Source: Nemophila menziesii (Eukaryota > Streptophyta > Magnoliopsida > Boraginales > Hydrophyllaceae). Taken from it: a stretch of DNA of 64,000 nt. The position numbers and the translations under genes were made by a program. Position 1 is the first letter of the stretch; every line of letters begins with the position of its first letter. The DNA is taken from the NCBI GenBank assembly GCA_029959085.1, contig JARWIR010000051.1, forward strand, positions 248,001-312,000. Direction: 5' to 3'. The notes under the pieces are model-generated. The model was not told where the DNA came from, did no database searches, and saw only the letters and a program-made list of their open reading frames with translations. Below, in pieces: positions 60,643 to 64,000 of this stretch.

Positions 60643-61210
60643 TTTTAGGTCGAAAATAAGAGCGGAAGTCGAGTTATTGGAGTCCTATTCCTTTTCAATA
60701 TTGTTTCCTAAAATATATGACATGATAAACACTGTTGATTAATTTGGTCATATATCCTTCATTAATTGGGAAAATTCAGTGTATAACCTATCAAAACGAC
60801 CGCAATTCAAATATCTATGTGGCCTTATAAAGTCTCCTTCAAATTTGTAACCGATATTTTGCAGTATTCAAAACACTGGACGTCTTTACAACTTTGAAAA
60901 ATTTATTTGGGAGCTATTCCTTTCCTAAATCAACTTTGTTTCTTTTTAACTCTAGATTTCAACTTGGATATTATTCCTCAACTCTTTAATATTTATTTGG
61001 CATCTAATTAAATCATTTTACCTAAGAGTTTCACATTTAACACACAAATTATACCAAAAATGCTCGAAAAGTAATAAATCTCCAAATCAAAGTAAAAAAC
61101 TGGAATATTTCAAATAATAGGGAGAATCCCTCAAATAAACACATAATACACCTAAAATGATGTCTCACGACTCACGAATAGATTGATTCATCACAAATAA
61201 GGAGACATCA
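59937..61210 (-). repeat. 5' LTR of the 55.9-61.2 kb gypsy copy
   Basis: About 1.27 kb, from TAGTGGTGGAAACGG (the first G mutated to A) to AGGAGACATCA. It is shorter than the 1.6-kb relatives because of internal deletions. It contains a poly-C run (about 60168-60178) and a (TA)n run at about 60609-60640. Confidence 0.8.
60609..60640. repeat. (TA)n microsatellite in LTR
   Basis: About 16 TA units inside the LTR at 59937-61210. Confidence 0.9.
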
Positions 61211-61898
61211 ATAGCAATCAAAGAACTTGACTTGTAACTCGCCCTATGATGTAAGCGAATCTGATGATTGACAATCCAACCATTCAGTAGCACCTCTGGT
61301 CAAGAAAGATGGAAACATCAAGTAATAGAGGTGCTCGCATGTAATGCCCTGCATAATGTAGGCATCACAAATCTGCGTCAACTTCTGAATCGATCTCACT
61401 GAATCTTCATGTGTTGCACTAATATAGTGTCTAAAACTCAAAATCTGACTAAGCATAACCGTACCGGGCTTGAATCTCGCGGCTTGCTCACTAGAGGGAA
61501 AATCCTTGTTGGTTGTACTCAAAAAGGTGCTCGCAAACCTTGAAGACCTTTTTCGCGGAATTGATTAGTTTGTGGATTCCCTCCTTGTGGTACTCCTTGT
61601 GGTGGCACTACTGGGGGATTGGATTTTGTTGATTGTGCTCCCCAAGTGGTACATTGTCATCTAACACTACATTATATACGACTTCATCCATCACTTTTTT
61701 CCGCTTTTTCTCCATCTCTCACTTATTCTGAGCTTGGAATATGCTCTCGGGATCCGCGAGCATACACCGAAACCTAGAAAGATACCTAAAAAGAGACAAA
61801 AACAAAAACAAGCGTAAAAATAAAACAACTAAAGACTACTCCAATAAACTAAAAACAATAACTAACTAGAAAAATCCCTGGTAGCGGCGCAAAAAACT
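61211..61898 (-). pseudogene. Gypsy gag N-terminal and capsid part
   Basis: On the minus strand a probable start MEKKRKKVMDEV lies near 61719. A frame at 61244-61522 then reads FKPGTVMLSQILSF, QKLTQICDAYIMQGITCEH and LFYLMFPSFL-TRGATEWL-like text. This is the plant Retrotrans_gag pattern (C--Y---GV----L---LFP-SL---A--WL). A primer-site complement (GGTAGCGGCGC, about 61880-61890) lies between gag and the LTR. The frame is cut at 61210 by the inserted copy. Confidence 0.7.
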
Positions 61899-62487
61899 TG
61901 GTGGTGGAAAAGGTGTGATAAAATAACAAGTAAATAAAGATAATAATAGAGGATACTAGAGGATACACACCCTATAGTACCACGAGAAACTCACTACAAG
62001 TGCACAAATCGTTTGCAAGTTATAGTTAATAAGTAAGATTCGTTACTAGGGATTTATTGGTTAGCCCAGACTCGTGTTTAGATAAGAAAGAGTAGTAGAA
62101 ATTATTTGTTAAAACTAAAAGACAAATAAGAAGATAAATATTTATTGGGATTTATAATAAGGATTTAAACTAATAATTAAACTAATGCAAGTAAATAATT
62201 AAGAGAATGGAGATGAGAAATATAGATTTAGTTTTCTAGTATGCACCTATCCTTTTAAATTGTATTCCAATTATAAGGGTGATTTAAGCTTTATGCAAGT
62301 ATAAATAGTCAAGATTATATTATCCTCCTAACTCCCGTCTGGGTAGACTTAGGGGGCAACCTCAACACTATCAGGGGACTTGGGTAAGGGAACCCTGCAC
62401 AATCATCAGTGGTTAAATCAAACCTTAATGACTATCTAGTTAGGCAAGCCCGTCACGATCACTACCGCACACTAGATGATTATGTGC
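61899..62487 (-). repeat. Truncated gypsy LTR (subfamily A)
   Basis: It starts TGGTGGTGGAAAAGG next to a primer site, so it is the 5' LTR of the copy whose gag is at 61211-61898. It is interrupted after GATTATGTGC by the next LTR. Confidence 0.75.
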
Positions 62488-64000
62488 TGGTGTCGGCTAT
62501 GGTGTGATAAAAATAAGATATAAATAATGCAACTAACACCCTAGCCTAAACACATTACTCTCTGCAAGTATCACAAGTCATATGCAAGTTTTATTGATAA
62601 ATAGAATTTGTTCCTCAGAGACTACGAAAGTTAGAGAGAACTTATGCAAATATCAAGTGCAAATAAGAAATCTAGATGAATATTACGCTGAAAATAAAAG
62701 ACAAATATAATTTTTGTTTGGTTTTTAAAATAAAGCAATTAACTTAGTAAATTAAAGACAAAAAAATAATAAAAAGAACAGATAGTATGAGAGTTTAACT
62801 CGAGATCTAGCAAGTAATCCCCACTAGCCTTGTTTATTTTGATCATGTAAGGGAGAATTGTGTGATATGCAATAGCCAAGATTCTATATTCCTCCTAACC
62901 CCATTCCAGGCGGACTTAAGAGGCGACCTAACAATTATCACGGGACTTGGGTAAGGGGACATGTATAATGATCGGTGATTAGATCTCAAACCCTAATGAC
63001 TATCTAGTAAGACAAGCGCTTTCGGATCACTACCGCACACTAGACGTTTATGTGGTGATTCAATAATTAGACACACGGTGACCATTTAACTACTATTAAG
63101 GTAATCCTATATGTAGGCCTCCGCAAGAATTACAGACAATAAATCAAGACACATAAAACAGAGAATAAAACACTAATTTCATTTAAATGCTAACATCCCA
63201 AATTAAAATAGATGTAAAACAAGTCTAGGGTTCATACCTATAATCTAATCTCAAGATAAAATAAAATTAGTTCATACTAGAGAAATAAAAGAAAACAATT
63301 GCAAATTTTAAGGATTGGGAAGGCATGATTTGAGGTCCAACTCCTTCTGGTCTTCTCTTCTCTTGATGTAGGCTTCTTCTTGGTCTAAAGGTTGACCAAG
63401 GATGTGTTTCTAATGATTATAGGGTGTATTTATAGGATTTTTAAACCCTAGTTCAAATTCTTGGAGTAGAGGGCAAGTAATTTGAGTCAAAGTCCAACTC
63501 AAATTCGTTTTCTAAAATATAGGAGAAAGAAAAAACTACTGATGTCTTGTTTTAGTTGTAACTCCTTCATCATTGCTCCGATTTTCGCCTACTTCATATC
63601 GAAACGACCTCGTCCGAAAAATCTACACTTTTCCGTCAGAACGTTCTTCCGAATTCCCATCCGATTTTAAGTTATCTTCCTTTTAGTGGACGTGGCTGCA
63701 GATTTTCAGATTTACTTGACAACTTTTTCTTTCCTATTTTATCTCTACTTCCTTTTATCTCCAATTTCCATCCATATCCTCTTTTCTTTAACTCTTAGAA
63801 TTGATTTGGAATCTAATTAATTACCACATATCTTTGAAGCTTCACATTAACACACAAATTAAACCACATATGCTCTAAAAATAATAATTCATCAAATCAA
63901 GACAAGAAATAGGAAAATAAAAAAATATGAATAAAAATATATAATTAAATGTTCAAATACATCTAAAATGATGTCTCCAACCTATATTAATTCATCATAA
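62488..64000 (-). repeat. Gypsy LTR (subfamily B), continues past the window
   Basis: It starts TGGTGTCGGCTATGG within the subfamily A LTR, and shares the (T/C)CGACACCA terminus with 27538-30768 and the body of 15241-16854. The expected GGGAGACATCA end lies just beyond 64000. Confidence 0.75.

Larger units (their letters stand above)
55930..61210 (-). mobile_element. Gypsy element, 3' LTR lost, nested in another gypsy copy
   Basis: A minus-strand copy with its 5' LTR at 59937-61210, a tRNA-Asp-type primer site at 59913-59930, gag/protease remnants (58234-59830), a variable G+C cassette (57187-57795), an accessory-ORF region (about 56470-56820) and 3' internal sequence to about 55930. There the homology to 45650-45900 stops without a polypurine tract or LTR. 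Its right end abuts gag of the next copy at 61211, so it inserted there. No reverse transcriptase is seen. Confidence 0.8.

Noticed and set aside
1..64000. CRISPR arrays, operons or bacterial defence systems
   Set aside because: The window is plant nuclear DNA. The tandem arrays lack the repeat-spacer regularity of CRISPR, and no prokaryotic gene organisation is present.

Overview
This window is nuclear DNA from a flowering plant, very probably a eudicot. The evidence is intron-containing plant-only gene families, AT-rich intergenic DNA, and dense nested plant retrotransposons and MITEs. I could not fix the genus.

Only two genes look intact, both on the + strand. The first is an intronless RING-H2 E3 ubiquitin ligase of the ATL family, closest from memory to Arabidopsis ATL13 (10825-12102). 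The second is a seven-exon cyclic nucleotide-gated channel of group III, closest from memory to CNGC17 and then CNGC14 (31882-35056, 689 aa). From memory these two are also near neighbours in Arabidopsis (AT4G30360 and AT4G30400), so the window may be a conserved two-gene block pushed about 20 kb apart by transposons.

Layout: 1-2.5 kb holds a tandem repeat, a hAT MITE with a perfect 8-bp target duplication and a second degenerate MITE. 3.6-6.3 kb holds two opposed fragments of a Ty3/gypsy (Athila/Tat-type) element. 7.2-10.5 kb is a degenerate array of about 450-bp repeats upstream of ATL13. 14.2-17.4 kb holds a Stowaway MITE, gypsy LTRs, a short tandem array and a truncated MITE. 18.6-24.2 kb is a nearly full-length but dead L1-type LINE. 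25.0-26.05 kb is an inverted-repeat structure around a 32-bp palindromic tandem array, followed by a LINE tail. About 26.8-31.4 kb is a fold-back element split by a gypsy element (TSD CTTTG) and a Mutator-type MITE (TSD AATGTTTTT). The channel gene follows, then a second, uninterrupted fold-back copy (35.9-36.7 kb). 38.6-38.9 kb holds a hAT transposase remnant. 39.0-52.8 kb is a nest: a Ty1/copia element whose polymerase is interrupted by a complete 7.3-kb gypsy element (42819-50163), with another gypsy element abutting it on the left. 53.7-64 kb holds a MITE, a 47-bp triplication, an LTR-like repeat and three more gypsy copies nested in one another.

The gypsy copies form one family. They share a tRNA-Asp-type primer site, LTRs running from TGATGTCTCC to ACACCA or CCCACCA, a gag and protease, and a G+C-rich cassette that differs from copy to copy. 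Only the 39.7-42.4 kb copy retains reverse transcriptase, so most are probably non-autonomous. I found no convincing novel protein system. The most unusual signals are the fold-back family with triplet microsatellites in its arms, the variable G+C cassette with a shared accessory ORF, and the 32-bp palindromic array.
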